From assembly GCF_000152625.1 (NCBI RefSeq), contig NZ_CH724156.1:2596602-2660601 (forward strand): DNA of 64,000 nt, written 5' to 3'. Both the position numbers and the translations under genes were made by a program. Below, in pieces: positions 51,963 through 60,809 of the stretch. Each line of letters begins with the position of its first letter. Position 1 is the stretch's first letter. The notes beneath the pieces are model-generated. The model ran no database searches. It was not told the origin of the DNA and worked only from the letters and a program-made list of their open reading frames with translations. This DNA is from Roseovarius nubinhibens ISM (GTDB lineage: Bacteria > Pseudomonadota > Alphaproteobacteria > Rhodobacterales > Rhodobacteraceae).

Positions 51963-52346
51963 ATGGAAGAACTCATTCGCGCCCTGCTGTTGGCTGACAG
52001 CGGGGTCTCGGGGCTTGTCGGCACCACGGTGAACTATGGGGAGCATCCGGCGGGTAAGCCGCTGCCAGGCGTTCTCCTGACCGTGATCAGCGACACGGGC
52101 GGCTATTTGGTCAATAAGCCGGGCGGTCTCGATCTGGCCCGGATCCAGGTCGACTGCGATGCGCTGTCCTATCGAGAAGCAAAACAGATTTCCCGTGCCG
52201 TGCGTGCTGCTCTCAGCGGCCATGCCGGTGGCGGGATCAAGGGTGTCTTTCATGCGAGTACGCGTGACAGCCACAAGGGTGGGTCGAACGAGGTCAGCCA
52301 GCCTTATCGCGTCTCGCTCGATTTTCACATCACTTACTCAATCTAG
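51963..52346 (+). CDS. DUF3168 family tail completion protein
   Basis: 127 residues. LIRALLLADSGVSGLVGTTV, VLLTVISDTGG and ARIQVDCDALSYREAKQISR with a final beta strand match DUF3168 (tail terminator/completion, lambda gpU-like position). It starts 6 bp after the gp10-like gene and precedes the tail tube gene by 9 bp. Confidence 0.85.
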   Translation: MEELIRALLLADSGVSGLVGTTVNYGEHPAGKPLPGVLLTVISDTGGYLVNKPGGLDLARIQVDCDALSYREAKQISRAVRAALSGHAGGGIKGVFHASTRDSHKGGSNEVSQPYRVSLDFHITYSI

Positions 52347-52355
52347 GAGGCTCCT

Positions 52356-52799
52356 ATGAGCAGCAAACAGATCATCGCCTATGGGGCGAGCGTCGAGCGT
52401 TCGACGGATGGCGGCACGACCTGGGACGCGATCCCCGAATGCAAGGGCATTGCCGTGCCAACCACCGCGCAGGATTATCAGGACGTGACCAGCCTCGACA
52501 GCGTCGACGGGTTCCGCGAGTACATCCCGGGCCTCAAGGATGCCGGCGAGATCTCGGTGCCCTGTGGCTATACCTCGGCGGGCTATGAACAGCAGCTGGC
52601 CGACAAGGCGCTCGGCACACCGATCATGTATCGCACGACGCTGGTGCCTGCGGTTGATCAGAGCACGGGCGACGTGTTCGAATTCTCGGGATACCCGACG
52701 CCCGTGCCCGAAGGTGGGGATCTCGGTGCGCCGGTCGAGATGAACATCAACATCCGCACAACGGGTGCGGTGACCTGGACGAAAGGCACCGCAGCATGA
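52356..52799 (+). CDS. Major tail tube protein
   Basis: 147 residues, beta-rich, with KGIAVPTTAQDYQDVTSLDS and EYIPGLKDAGEISVPCGYTS as in siphovirus tail tube proteins; C-terminal NINIRTTGAVTWTKGTA. A good AGGAGG precedes the ATG, in line with high expression. It polymerises on the tape measure to form the tail shaft. Overlaps the chaperone gene by 4 bp. Confidence 0.87.
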   Translation: MSSKQIIAYGASVERSTDGGTTWDAIPECKGIAVPTTAQDYQDVTSLDSVDGFREYIPGLKDAGEISVPCGYTSAGYEQQLADKALGTPIMYRTTLVPAVDQSTGDVFEFSGYPTPVPEGGDLGAPVEMNINIRTTGAVTWTKGTAA

Positions 52800-53158
52800 G
52801 CGCGCGTCGCGGCACCGTATCTTTCGAAGCTGGGGGCGTGTCCTACAGGGCGCGCCTCTCGATCAACGCCATGTGCGATTACCAGGACATGGCAGGCGAA
52901 ACCGTCATCGATTTCTATGCGGCTCTCGAGCGGGGGGATACAGATGTCAGGAAAATTCGCAATCTGATGTCTATTGCCATTGAGGGCGATCACAGCCTCG
53001 AAGAGGTTGGCGACATCATGTCAGAAATGGGCATGGATGAGGTTGGTCGGGTTCTTGGCGAGATGGCCACGGCCGCGTTCCCCGAGGCCCAGGGGAGCGC
53101 CTCGGGAAACGGGAAGGCGGGCAGCAAGGCCCGCAAGGCGAAACCCGTCGCGACCTGA
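52796..53158 (+). CDS. Tail assembly chaperone, upstream product (gpG-like)
   Basis: 120 residues: ordered N-terminal domain (VSYRARLSINAMCDYQDMAG, GETVIDFYAALERG) and a Gly/Lys/Ala-rich tail. Chaperones of this kind coat the tape measure protein before tube polymerisation. A zero-frame slippery heptamer near its end (53104-53110) allows part of the ribosomes to shift to -1 and make a longer protein with the downstream frame, as in lambda G/GT. Confidence 0.87.
   Translation: MSARRGTVSFEAGGVSYRARLSINAMCDYQDMAGETVIDFYAALERGDTDVRKIRNLMSIAIEGDHSLEEVGDIMSEMGMDEVGRVLGEMATAAFPEAQGSASGNGKAGSKARKAKPVAT
53104..53110 (+). promoter_or_regulatory. Programmed -1 frameshift site G GGA AAC
   Basis: GGGAAAC lies exactly in X XXY YYZ register with the chaperone frame (GGA at 53105, AAC at 53108). 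The lambda site is GGGAAAG. The -1 frame is open from here to the stop at 53467-53469, and the downstream frame has no suitable start of its own. Confidence 0.8.
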
Positions 53159-53469
53159 TCGACGCCCTGCTGACAGCCTGGCTCGAGGCAGGGCGCGATT
53201 ACGATCTATTCTGGCATCTCACCCCGCGCGAGATCTCCAAGATCTTGCAAGGTGAGGCGCGGCGGATCGAGACAGAGCATCGGCTGGCGCGGATGCGCAA
53301 TTACGAGATGGCGCAGCTCATTAGCTTCGCCTTCCATGATCCCAAGAAGATGCCGAAATTCGAGGACAGCACCGAAGGCCGTAAGGCCATCTCCAACGAG
53401 GTGGCCAATGCGAAGGTGCGCGGGTTCCTCATTTCTCTGTCGCAGAAGAAGACGGCGGGACGGGGGTAG
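53110..53469 (+). CDS. Tail assembly chaperone, downstream frameshifted part (T-like)
   Basis: Read in the -1 frame after the slip. Its key region DLIDALLTAWLEAGRDYDLF and WHLTPREISKILQGEARRIE, then a conserved-looking helix to RGFLISLSQKKTAG. The first Met is far inside (RMRNYEM), so it is expected only as the C-terminal part of a fusion with the upstream chaperone. Precedes the tape measure gene, the universal order. Confidence 0.8.
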   Translation, partial: REGGQQGPQGETRRDLIDALLTAWLEAGRDYDLFWHLTPREISKILQGEARRIETEHRLARMRNYEMAQLISFAFHDPKKMPKFEDSTEGRKAISNEVANAKVRGFLISLSQKKTAGRG

Positions 53470-53520
53470 CCCGTCCCGCCCCACAGCCTCACCCCGGGGC
53501 CCAGACAATCGGAACATTCC

Positions 53521-56500
53521 ATGAGCCAATCGGTCATCGGCGCGCTACGCGTCAATCTCGGCCTCGACAGCGCGCGGTTTGAGAAAGGCGCAAAGCAGGC
53601 GCAAAAGCAGCTGCGCGTCATGCAGAACCAGTTCAAGGCGGCAGCGGCGGGCGCGACTGTCGTGGCGACAGGTCTCACAGCGCTGACGCTTTCGACGGCG
53701 CGCTCGGCGCGCGAAATCTCTGGTCTGTCCAAAATGGCCGGTGCCGCGCCGGTGCAGTTTCAGCGTTGGTCTGCGGCGGCCCAGTCTGTTGGCGTCGAGC
53801 AGGACAAGCTCGCCGATATTCTCAAGGACACACAAGATCGCGTCGGTGACTTTGTGGCCACCGGCGGCGGCCCCATGGCGGATTTCTTCGAGAACATCGC
53901 ACCCAAAGTGGGCGTGACCGCTGCCGAGTTTCAAAAGCTATCCGGGCCAGATGCGCTGCAGCTTTATGTCTCGAGCCTGGAAAAGGCCGGGGTGAGCCAG
54001 CAGGAGATGACCTTCTATATGGAGGCCATGGCGTCTGATGCCACCGCTCTTGTGCCGCTGCTGCAGAACAATGGTGCTGAGATGGCGCGGCTCGGTGAGC
54101 GGGCCGAGGGGCTCGGTGCGATCCTCGATGACAAAACGCGCGCCTCGCTTGCGAATGTCGATCTGGCCTTTAGGGATGTCGGGCTGGCCATGACCGGCCT
54201 CAAGAATGAGATTGTGAGCGGCGTGGCGCCGACCCTGACCGCGCTGGCACAGAGCTTCACAGCATCGCTGCAGCAGGGCGGCGCGCTGCGCAATGTGATC
54301 AATTTCATCAAGGACAATCTCAATGAGCTGGCGGGGATCGCCTCTGTCGGCGCGGCGGTGTTTGCCACGCGCTATGTCGGGGCTCTTGTGCTGGCCAAGG
54401 CCGCCACGTTTTCGTTCCGAGGGGCGTTGATCGCGCTTCGCGGTGCGCTGATCTCGACAGGCATCGGCGCGCTGGTCGTGGGTGCCGGCATCCTTGTGGG
54501 GAAATTCTCGGAGCTGGTCGTGGCCACGGGCGGCTTTGGCGCAGCGATGAGCCTTCTCAAGGACGTCGCGGTCGAAGTGAGTGGGCGCATCGTGACCTAT
54601 TTCGAGGGCATGAAAATGCGGCTCAAGGCGGCTTGGATGAATATCCGGGCGACGGCGGTGTCGAGCTTTGCAGGGATCATCGAAAAGGTTCTGGAAGCGG
54701 TGAACAAGGTCGTGGGTGCGTGGGCGGGTGCCGCCAAGGCCGTGGCCGCCGGGTGGAAGACGATGCCCGACGTGTTCAAGCGCCTCGGGGCTCAGGCCGT
54801 CAATGGGCTGATCGATATTCTGAGCACAGGGATGCAAGGCGTTCTGGCGCCAATCAATGCGCTGCGTGAGGCGGTGGGCAAAGACCCGATCAAATTTAGC
54901 GCCCTCGACCGGTTCAAGCTTGATGTGGGGGATGCCGTCGATGTGCTCGGCGAGGTCAAAGGTGCCTTCACCGATGCGTTCAATGCCGACTACATCAACA
55001 CCTCTGGCATCCCGGACGCCATGCGTGGCGCGGCGGATGATCTGCGTGCCAATGCCGAGGGCACCGCGAGCTATGGCCGCGCCTTGCAAGGCCTTGCCGG
55101 GCGCCCGCTGACCTCTGTGCAAGCGCTGCGCGATGCGATGAGTGCCGCGAAGACGGAAGCAGAAAGCGCCGATGCCGGTGTCGATGGTTTGAATAAAACC
55201 ATGGGCGATCTTGGCGGCGGTGTCGGGCAGGCGGGCAAGGATGGTGGAAGCGCGGGCCGCGCGGCCAAGGCAACCAAGGAATTGGCCGATGAGATCGAGC
55301 GCCTCGAGTTCGAAGCGGATCCCGTCAAGAAGTATAACGCCGAGATTGCACATCTGAACAAGCTTCTCGACGCGGGCTTGTCGCAAGGTGCCTATGACAA
55401 GGAAGTCGCCAAGCTCAATGATGAACTGGCCGATCAGCTGCCATTGATGGGCGATATCTCTGACGCCTGGGGTGACTTCATTGGGCGCGGTTTCCGGGAT
55501 TTCAAAGGCTTCGCCAACGACATCCTCGACAGTTTCAAAAACCTCATCACACAGATGATTGTGACGGCTGCGCGCAATCGGATCGTCATAGGCCTCGGGC
55601 TGAGCACAAATGGCGTGGCAGGAGCCGCCCAAGCTGCCATTGGCGGCGGTGGTGGCGGCGGGGGCGGCGGCGCCGGTGGTCTTCTGGGCAGCTTTGGTGG
55701 CATCGGAAGCGCGTTCATGAGCGGCTTCGGCAATACCATTGGCGCAGTCTTCGGCGCGGGCGGCGGGATTGGCATGGGGCTTGCCTCGATCGGCGGCCAG
55801 ATAGGTGCGGCAATTGCCGCCCCGACCCTGACCTCGATCGCTGGCGCGATTGGCGCAGCTGCTCCGGTGATCGGGGCCGTGGCGTTGGCTGCAACTGCGC
55901 TCAGCAAAGCATTCAGCCGCAGCTATTATGGCAGCGGTGTGCGCGGCAGTCTTGGCGCCGATGGCGCCGATGTGCAGTCTTTCGACTTCTACAAGGGCGG
56001 CGCGTTCAAAAGCTCGAAGACGGTTTACAAGCCGCTCGAGGAAGAGATGCAGCGCATGCTCGACGATACCGCGATTGGCTTAGCTGACACCGTAAGAAGC
56101 ATGGCAGATACGCTCGGCCTCGCCTCAGATGCGATCGATGGCTTTGCCGGTGAGGCCTTCACGATCTGGGCCAGCGGGCCTCATGCGGAAACGCTGGAAG
56201 AGAACCTGCAGGCCGAACTCGACAAGCTGGCAATCGGCATGGCTGATCGGGTGCTGACCAGCGATGAGTTCACCCGTGCCGGTGAAAGCTCTTTCGATAC
56301 CTTGGAGCGGCTGAGCTCAAGCTTGGCGAATGTGAACGGAGCGTTCGACCTGCTCGGCCTGCAGCTCAAGGACGTGGGGTTGATCGGGGCGGATGCGGCG
56401 AGCAGCCTGGTTGACCTCTTCGGCGGTCTGGAAGGGTTCACCAGCAGCACGGCGGCATATTACCAAGGCTTCTACAGCGATGCAGAGCGGACGGCCAAAG

Positions 56501-56910
56501 CCACGGAATTGCTGTCCGCGAGCCTTGCGGATCTCGGGATCGATGCCCTGCCGCGCACGCGCGCCGCTTTCCGGGCTCTGGTGGATGAGGCCAACAGCCT
56601 CGGCGATGATGAGCTGACTGCTGAGCTCATCAAGCTTGCCCCGGCCTTTGCCGAGATCGTGCAAGGCGCGGATGCTCTGACCAACAGTCTCGCTGACAGC
56701 CCGCTCTATCGCACCTCGGCAGACGCGGCCTATGCGGCCTCGGCCGATGGGTATCGTGCGACGCTCGAGGAAATCCGTGCGGCAGAGGACACGAATGATC
56801 TGCTGCGAGATGTGGTGCGGGCCATTCAAGAGGGCAACATCAACAACGCCCGGCTTTCCGACAAGCTCTATCAGGAGACCCGGCGGGCGAACCTGGGGGT
56901 GACGTCATGA
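53521..56910 (+). CDS. Tail tape measure protein
   Basis: 1129 residues. N-terminal helical region (FEKGAKQAQKQLRVMQNQFK), hydrophobic segments at about 280-330 (FATRYVGALVLAKAATF, IGALVVGAGILVGKF), a Gly-rich stretch near 710 and long helical C-terminus. It sets tail length; by the usual 1.5 angstrom per residue the tail would be about 170 nm. Directly after the chaperones and overlapping the next gene by 4 bp. Confidence 0.92.
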   Translation: MSQSVIGALRVNLGLDSARFEKGAKQAQKQLRVMQNQFKAAAAGATVVATGLTALTLSTARSAREISGLSKMAGAAPVQFQRWSAAAQSVGVEQDKLADILKDTQDRVGDFVATGGGPMADFFENIAPKVGVTAAEFQKLSGPDALQLYVSSLEKAGVSQQEMTFYMEAMASDATALVPLLQNNGAEMARLGERAEGLGAILDDKTRASLANVDLAFRDVGLAMTGLKNEIVSGVAPTLTALAQSFTASLQQGGALRNVINFIKDNLNELAGIASVGAAVFATRYVGALVLAKAATFSFRGALIALRGALISTGIGALVVGAGILVGKFSELVVATGGFGAAMSLLKDVAVEVSGRIVTYFEGMKMRLKAAWMNIRATAVSSFAGIIEKVLEAVNKVVGAWAGAAKAVAAGWKTMPDVFKRLGAQAVNGLIDILSTGMQGVLAPINALREAVGKDPIKFSALDRFKLDVGDAVDVLGEVKGAFTDAFNADYINTSGIPDAMRGAADDLRANAEGTASYGRALQGLAGRPLTSVQALRDAMSAAKTEAESADAGVDGLNKTMGDLGGGVGQAGKDGGSAGRAAKATKELADEIERLEFEADPVKKYNAEIAHLNKLLDAGLSQGAYDKEVAKLNDELADQLPLMGDISDAWGDFIGRGFRDFKGFANDILDSFKNLITQMIVTAARNRIVIGLGLSTNGVAGAAQAAIGGGGGGGGGGAGGLLGSFGGIGSAFMSGFGNTIGAVFGAGGGIGMGLASIGGQIGAAIAAPTLTSIAGAIGAAAPVIGAVALAATALSKAFSRSYYGSGVRGSLGADGADVQSFDFYKGGAFKSSKTVYKPLEEEMQRMLDDTAIGLADTVRSMADTLGLASDAIDGFAGEAFTIWASGPHAETLEENLQAELDKLAIGMADRVLTSDEFTRAGESSFDTLERLSSSLANVNGAFDLLGLQLKDVGLIGADAASSLVDLFGGLEGFTSSTAAYYQGFYSDAERTAKATELLSASLADLGIDALPRTRAAFRALVDEANSLGDDELTAELIKLAPAFAEIVQGADALTNSLADSPLYRTSADAAYAASADGYRATLEEIRAAEDTNDLLRDVVRAIQEGNINNARLSDKLYQETRRANLGVTS

Positions 56911-57845
56911 AGGTACTGATCCCGTTTCAGGTCACCGAGGCCACGCTGACCGACATCAACATCCCAGAGGATGATTATGCCGAGTGGAGCGGTGCCACGA
57001 CTTATGCGCGGGGCGCTATGGTGATCAGCACCGCGACACATTCCGTCTATCGCTCACTGACGTCCGACAACACGGGCAACAACCCCGATCTTGAGATGGC
57101 AGCTCTCGCCGATCCGCTGATCGAAAATCCCGATCCGCAAAACTGGCAGCTGATCAGCGCGACGAATCCCTGGCGTCTCTTCGACCAAAAGCCATCGCGC
57201 ATCGCCAGCAACCCCGGATCGATCCAGGTCGAGCTCACGCCGAATGAGTTCATCGGCGGAATTGCCGGGTTCGAGATCCTCGCAAGCGAGGCTCGGGTGG
57301 AGGTCTATTCCGGCGCCGAGAAGCTCTATGATGAAACGGTCGAGATGCAGGACAATTCGGCCATCATCGATTGGCTGGCGTATTTCACCGAGCCAATCAC
57401 GCCGCTCACTGAGTTCGTCCTCACCGATCTGCCGGTGCTCGGCACGCCGCGGATCGTGGTGACGCTGAGCCGGTCGGTGGGCGATGTGCAGGCGGGGCAG
57501 ATCGTCTTTGGCCAGCTGACCGAGATGGGCCAGACGAAACAGGACGGCACCGGGTTCTCCGGGCTCGATTTCTCATATGTGCAGGTCGATGACTACGGCG
57601 ATTTGGAGACGGTGCAGCGCCCGGCCACGCGCGTGTTCGATTTCAGTATTTCGGTCGACCGATCCCGCCTCTTCGCTCTTGTTCAGTCGTTCAAGCGGCT
57701 GCGCGGCGGTGTGCCGGCCGTCTGGATTGCCAGCGATCGTCGCGAGTTCGCGGCCATCGGTTACGGGTTCTATCGCGGTTACCGCGAGGTCTATGTCGGC
57801 GCGGATTACGCCGAAATTGCAATCGAAGTTCAAGGAGTTGTCTGA
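56907..57845 (+). CDS. Tail tip / distal tail protein candidate
   Basis: 312 residues, beta-rich. Residues about 26-60 (YAEWSGATTYARGAMVISTA, HSVYRSLTSDNTGNNP) look like a small carbohydrate-binding-type module found in phage tail tips. The remainder, ending in GVPAVWIASDRREFAAIGYG, resembles a baseplate component. No exact family recognised. It is the only tail-tip gene between tape measure and fibre, which is unusually few. Confidence 0.6.
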   Translation: MKVLIPFQVTEATLTDINIPEDDYAEWSGATTYARGAMVISTATHSVYRSLTSDNTGNNPDLEMAALADPLIENPDPQNWQLISATNPWRLFDQKPSRIASNPGSIQVELTPNEFIGGIAGFEILASEARVEVYSGAEKLYDETVEMQDNSAIIDWLAYFTEPITPLTEFVLTDLPVLGTPRIVVTLSRSVGDVQAGQIVFGQLTEMGQTKQDGTGFSGLDFSYVQVDDYGDLETVQRPATRVFDFSISVDRSRLFALVQSFKRLRGGVPAVWIASDRREFAAIGYGFYRGYREVYVGADYAEIAIEVQGVV

Positions 57846-58828
57846 TGTCTAAACCCGTCAAGCCTGTCGTGCCACCCCCGGCGCTGCGTAGTGAGCCGGA
57901 CACGTTCAAAGATCGGGCCGAGGCCAATATCGAGTTCTTCGAGCCGTTGGTCGAGTACATGGATGACGTGGCCGATTTTGTGGATGAGCAGGCGGATGCG
58001 GCAGTGGCAGCGGCGCAGGCCGGTGATTTGCCGCCGATTGCGGGCAAAGCGCTTCAGCTTCTTCGGGTCAATGCAGGCGGGACGGCGCTGGATTTTCAGG
58101 CGGTGATGTCCGGACCTACCGACGCCACTGCAGGGCGCATCCCCGTAAATCACCTCAACGGAATATTTGGACTGGGGGCGGCGGGGAACCCCCCTGTCAG
58201 CTCAGACCTACTGACGACGACCACGCCGGTCAGTATCGTTAGGGTGGAACCCGGCACGGCCAACAAACCTTCGGGGGTGACCTACGGGGTGGCCTGGTAC
58301 GGCAAGATTAACGCCAGCGATCCGGCGATCCTTCTACTGGATCAGGTCACTGGAGAGATATGGACCCTAACCAGATACTCCAGTGTGTGGGGAAGTTGGG
58401 TAAAGCAACTTTCGAGGCAGGACATAGCCACCCAGCTTGAGGCCGAGGCCGGGGCAGACAACACCAAGGTGATGACCCCGCTGCGGACCAAGCAGGCGGT
58501 TATTGCAAAACAGGCCGTTAAGGCGTGGGTGAATTTCAGCGGCACTGGCAGCGTAGCAATTCTTGACAGCCACAATGTCTCAAGCATCACCGATAACGGG
58601 ACGGGCGATTACACGATCAACTTTGCCACAGCACTGGAAAGCGCGAACTACGCATTTGTTGGTTCTTGCTCGTCTTCGGGCGGGGAGGTTTTGGCCTTGT
58701 GTTTGCAGGGGGGGTATTCGTCTGCGCCAACTTTGAAGACGGCCAGCCAAATTCGCCTTCATGCGCTCAATGCTCCGTTCCGATCCGCCGCAGACGCGCA
58801 GAATGCATCTGTGATCATTGTCCAATAG
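57845..58828 (+). CDS. Tail fibre / receptor-binding protein candidate
   Basis: 327 residues. N-terminal helix (VEYMDDVADFVDEQADAAVA) likely trimerises and attaches to the tail; ALQLLRVNAGGTALDFQAV is a fibre-type repeat; the C-terminal beta-rich part contains a KAWVNFSGTGSVAILDSHNV domain seen in phage fibres. Composition of the second half differs from the surrounding late genes, a frequent sign of fibre gene exchange. Confidence 0.75.
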   Translation: MSKPVKPVVPPPALRSEPDTFKDRAEANIEFFEPLVEYMDDVADFVDEQADAAVAAAQAGDLPPIAGKALQLLRVNAGGTALDFQAVMSGPTDATAGRIPVNHLNGIFGLGAAGNPPVSSDLLTTTTPVSIVRVEPGTANKPSGVTYGVAWYGKINASDPAILLLDQVTGEIWTLTRYSSVWGSWVKQLSRQDIATQLEAEAGADNTKVMTPLRTKQAVIAKQAVKAWVNFSGTGSVAILDSHNVSSITDNGTGDYTINFATALESANYAFVGSCSSSGGEVLALCLQGGYSSAPTLKTASQIRLHALNAPFRSAADAQNASVIIVQ

Positions 58829-58838
58829 GAGTAACCCC

Positions 58839-59177
58839 ATGAGTGATCAGCGCATTATTTTTATGAACGATGATGGGCGGTTGTCCGTCCTCATTCCGGC
58901 GAACTGCGGTCTCTCTCTCGAAGAGATTGCGGAAAAGGATGTGCCCCCCCGGCAGGTTTTCGTGAAGACAGGCGAGGGCGTGGTGACACAGGAAGACATT
59001 GACGGCGGGCTGGTGGAAGAAGGCGTCACAGTCGGTAGCACTTATGACAAAGGTCATTTCGAGGCCCGACCCCGGCCTTATAGAATAGTTGAGGCGTCCG
59101 AAATCCCGGTCGACCGCAGCGCTCGTAATCTTTGGTTTGTCGATGAGGCAGATTTGATCGAGGGAGCGAGCAAATGA
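58839..59177 (+). CDS. Hypothetical protein after the fibre gene
   Basis: 112 residues from ATG 58839 after AGGAG. Contains LSVLIPANCGLSLEEIAEKD and PYRIVEASEIPVDRSARNLW, a pattern of small phage proteins next to tail fibres. It may be a fibre assembly chaperone or tail component; function not shown. Overlaps the next gene by 4 bp. Confidence 0.65.
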   Translation: MSDQRIIFMNDDGRLSVLIPANCGLSLEEIAEKDVPPRQVFVKTGEGVVTQEDIDGGLVEEGVTVGSTYDKGHFEARPRPYRIVEASEIPVDRSARNLWFVDEADLIEGASK

Positions 59178-59458
59178 TCATCAAAATCAGAAACGGTAAT
59201 GGTGAGGCGCTGGCTGCTGAGCGGGCGGGAATGGTGGTGAGCCGCTTTCAAGCAAAGGCCGCGATGCTGGAGGCGGGAATCCTTGAGAAAGTCGAGGCCA
59301 TCGTAGAGCAGGGAGACCAAGTGTTTCGTTTGGCCTGGAGCGAGGCAACGGAATTTCGTCGCACTAGTGCCGCTATCAACAGCTTAGGCGAGGCTTCTGG
59401 TCTGACGCAGGAAGACCTCGATGAGCTGTTTCGCGCGGCAGCAAAAATCGAAGTGTGA
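59174..59458 (+). CDS. Hypothetical protein after the fibre gene
   Basis: 94 residues, helical (MVVSRFQAKAAMLEAGILEK, TSAAINSLGEASGLTQEDLD). The family is unknown to me; similar small proteins pair with the preceding one behind fibre genes. Stop and next start overlap as TGATG. Confidence 0.65.
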   Translation: MIIKIRNGNGEALAAERAGMVVSRFQAKAAMLEAGILEKVEAIVEQGDQVFRLAWSEATEFRRTSAAINSLGEASGLTQEDLDELFRAAAKIEV

Positions 59459-59682
59459 TGGACTGGACCGCGATCATCGATCAGCTCGGCGGGGGGTTGT
59501 CCTCAGCCGTCATCGCCGGGCTGGCATGGGCGTGGGTGCGCGAACGCAATAGGACCGAGGCGCTGACAGATCGCCTGATCGAGCAGAGCAATGATCACGC
59601 CAAGGATGCAGTGCGGCGCGAGCAGGATGTGCTCAGCACCCTCAAGCAATTGGAGCAGGCCATCAGGGGGCGTTCGCTATGA
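59458..59682 (+). CDS. Small membrane protein, possible holin component
   Basis: 74 residues from ATG 59458 in a TGATG overlap. One hydrophobic segment (LSSAVIAGLAWAWV, about 14-27) then a charged helical tail (RLIEQSNDHAKDAVRREQDV). Position ahead of the endolysin is compatible with holin or lysis-regulator function; not proven. Confidence 0.6.
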   Translation: MDWTAIIDQLGGGLSSAVIAGLAWAWVRERNRTEALTDRLIEQSNDHAKDAVRREQDVLSTLKQLEQAIRGRSL

Positions 59683-59852
59683 TCCGGCTCCCCTGGAAGG
59701 CCAGAAAGAAGATCCGGGAATCAGCCGAGAAACTCGCGCTCGAAGAGCGCCGGTTGGCTCTGATCAAACAGCAGCGCCAAAGCCTGCAACGTGCACTCGA
59801 TGAGCTTCTCACCCTCAAAGCAAAGGAGCCTCGGAATGCTGGCGACCCTTAA
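59679..59852 (+). CDS. Small basic coiled-coil protein (57 residues)
   Basis: ATG 59679 overlaps the previous stop by 4 bp. The protein is a charged amphipathic helix (KKIRESAEKLALEERRLALI) with no membrane segment. It overlaps the next gene by 17 bp. Tight tiling on both sides supports translation. Function unknown, perhaps a lysis accessory protein. Confidence 0.55.
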   Translation: MIRLPWKARKKIRESAEKLALEERRLALIKQQRQSLQRALDELLTLKAKEPRNAGDP

Positions 59853-60222
59853 TCTCTTTCTGGCCGCCATTCTGCTGTGTGCCGGTGTTTTGGCCGCGCG
59901 GGGCTTCATGCCGCATCTCGATTTCTGGGGGCGCAGCGCCGCCGGTTATCTGGCACGCGGGCTTGCTATCTGTGCGCTCTCTGCCTTTCCGCGCCTTTTC
60001 GTTTGGGATGTCGCTTGGCGGATCAACGCGGATCTCGTCATGCGCGTCGGGCCCGGGCCGATCAATCTGGTGGTCAATCTGATCTTGCTCATCGGCCTCT
60101 GGCACATCCTCAAAGCGCGGCACCTGACAATTCCTGAGCCGCACCGAGGGCGATACTCGATTTTCACCGCGCCGTTCTATCCCGGATGCGTGTTCACCAA
60201 GCCCAGATGGAGGCGCAAATGA
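59836..60222 (+). CDS. Holin-like multi-pass membrane protein
   Basis: 128 residues from ATG 59836 after AAGGAG. Three hydrophobic segments (LNLFLAAILLCAGVLAA; GYLARGLAICALSAF; INLVVNLILLIGLWHIL) and a basic C-terminus (KPRWRRK). Size, topology and position immediately before the endolysin fit a class I-type holin. It overlaps the endolysin start by 4 bp. Confidence 0.65.
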   Translation: MLATLNLFLAAILLCAGVLAARGFMPHLDFWGRSAAGYLARGLAICALSAFPRLFVWDVAWRINADLVMRVGPGPINLVVNLILLIGLWHILKARHLTIPEPHRGRYSIFTAPFYPGCVFTKPRWRRK

Positions 60223-60809
60223 AGGAATTTTTCGACACAATCCGTCCGTTGTTCCGGCGCATGAGCCAGGATCAGGTTGATGGGTGCAACACACTCTTGG
60301 CCGCCACTGATGGGCTACACATCACCTTTCGGTCCTACCTTCTGGCGACCACCTTTCATGAAACCGCCAACACCTTGCAGCCGATCACGGAGCGCGGTGG
60401 GCGGCGCTACTTCGACAAATACGAGCCATGGGGGCGGATCGGGCCGCGCCTTGGCAACACAGAGCCCGGCGACGGCTGGCGCTACCGGGGGCGTGGATAT
60501 GTCCAGATCACCGGGCGGCGCAATTACGCTCTCGCTTCGCGTGTTCTGGGTATAGATCTGATCGGCAATCCCGACCTGGCGCTCGAGCCCTCGATCGCGG
60601 CGAAGATCCTTGTGCGTGGTTGCTGTGATGGATGGTTCACGGGCAAGGCGCTCCATGACTATCTGCCCGGCGACTATTTGAACGCGCGCCGGGTGGTCAA
60701 CGGCACCGACCGGGCCCGAAAGATCGCCGGTTATGCCGAGACCTTCGAGGCCGCGATCGAGGCGATGCGCGGCGCGGCCTCTCCGCCCACCACGGCTTTC
60801 GGCCGATGA
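60219..60809 (+). CDS. Endolysin, glycoside hydrolase family 19-like
   Basis: 196 residues from ATG 60219 in an ATGA overlap. FHETANTLQPITERGGRRYF contains the catalytic Glu (residue 48); YRGRGYVQITGRRNYALASR is the GH19-like chitinase/muramidase pattern. It hydrolyses peptidoglycan glycan strands once the holin opens the membrane. No signal peptide. Overlaps the Rz-like gene by 4 bp. Confidence 0.88.
   Translation: MKEFFDTIRPLFRRMSQDQVDGCNTLLAATDGLHITFRSYLLATTFHETANTLQPITERGGRRYFDKYEPWGRIGPRLGNTEPGDGWRYRGRGYVQITGRRNYALASRVLGIDLIGNPDLALEPSIAAKILVRGCCDGWFTGKALHDYLPGDYLNARRVVNGTDRARKIAGYAETFEAAIEAMRGAASPPTTAFGR

Noticed and set aside
44446..60809. Gene transfer agent instead of prophage
   Set aside because: Head genes resemble GTA order, but integrase, excisionase, an immunity switch, P27 small terminase, HNH nuclease and spanins are present, and the GTA tail-tip genes (DUF2460, DUF2163, NlpC-type peptidase, hub) are absent.
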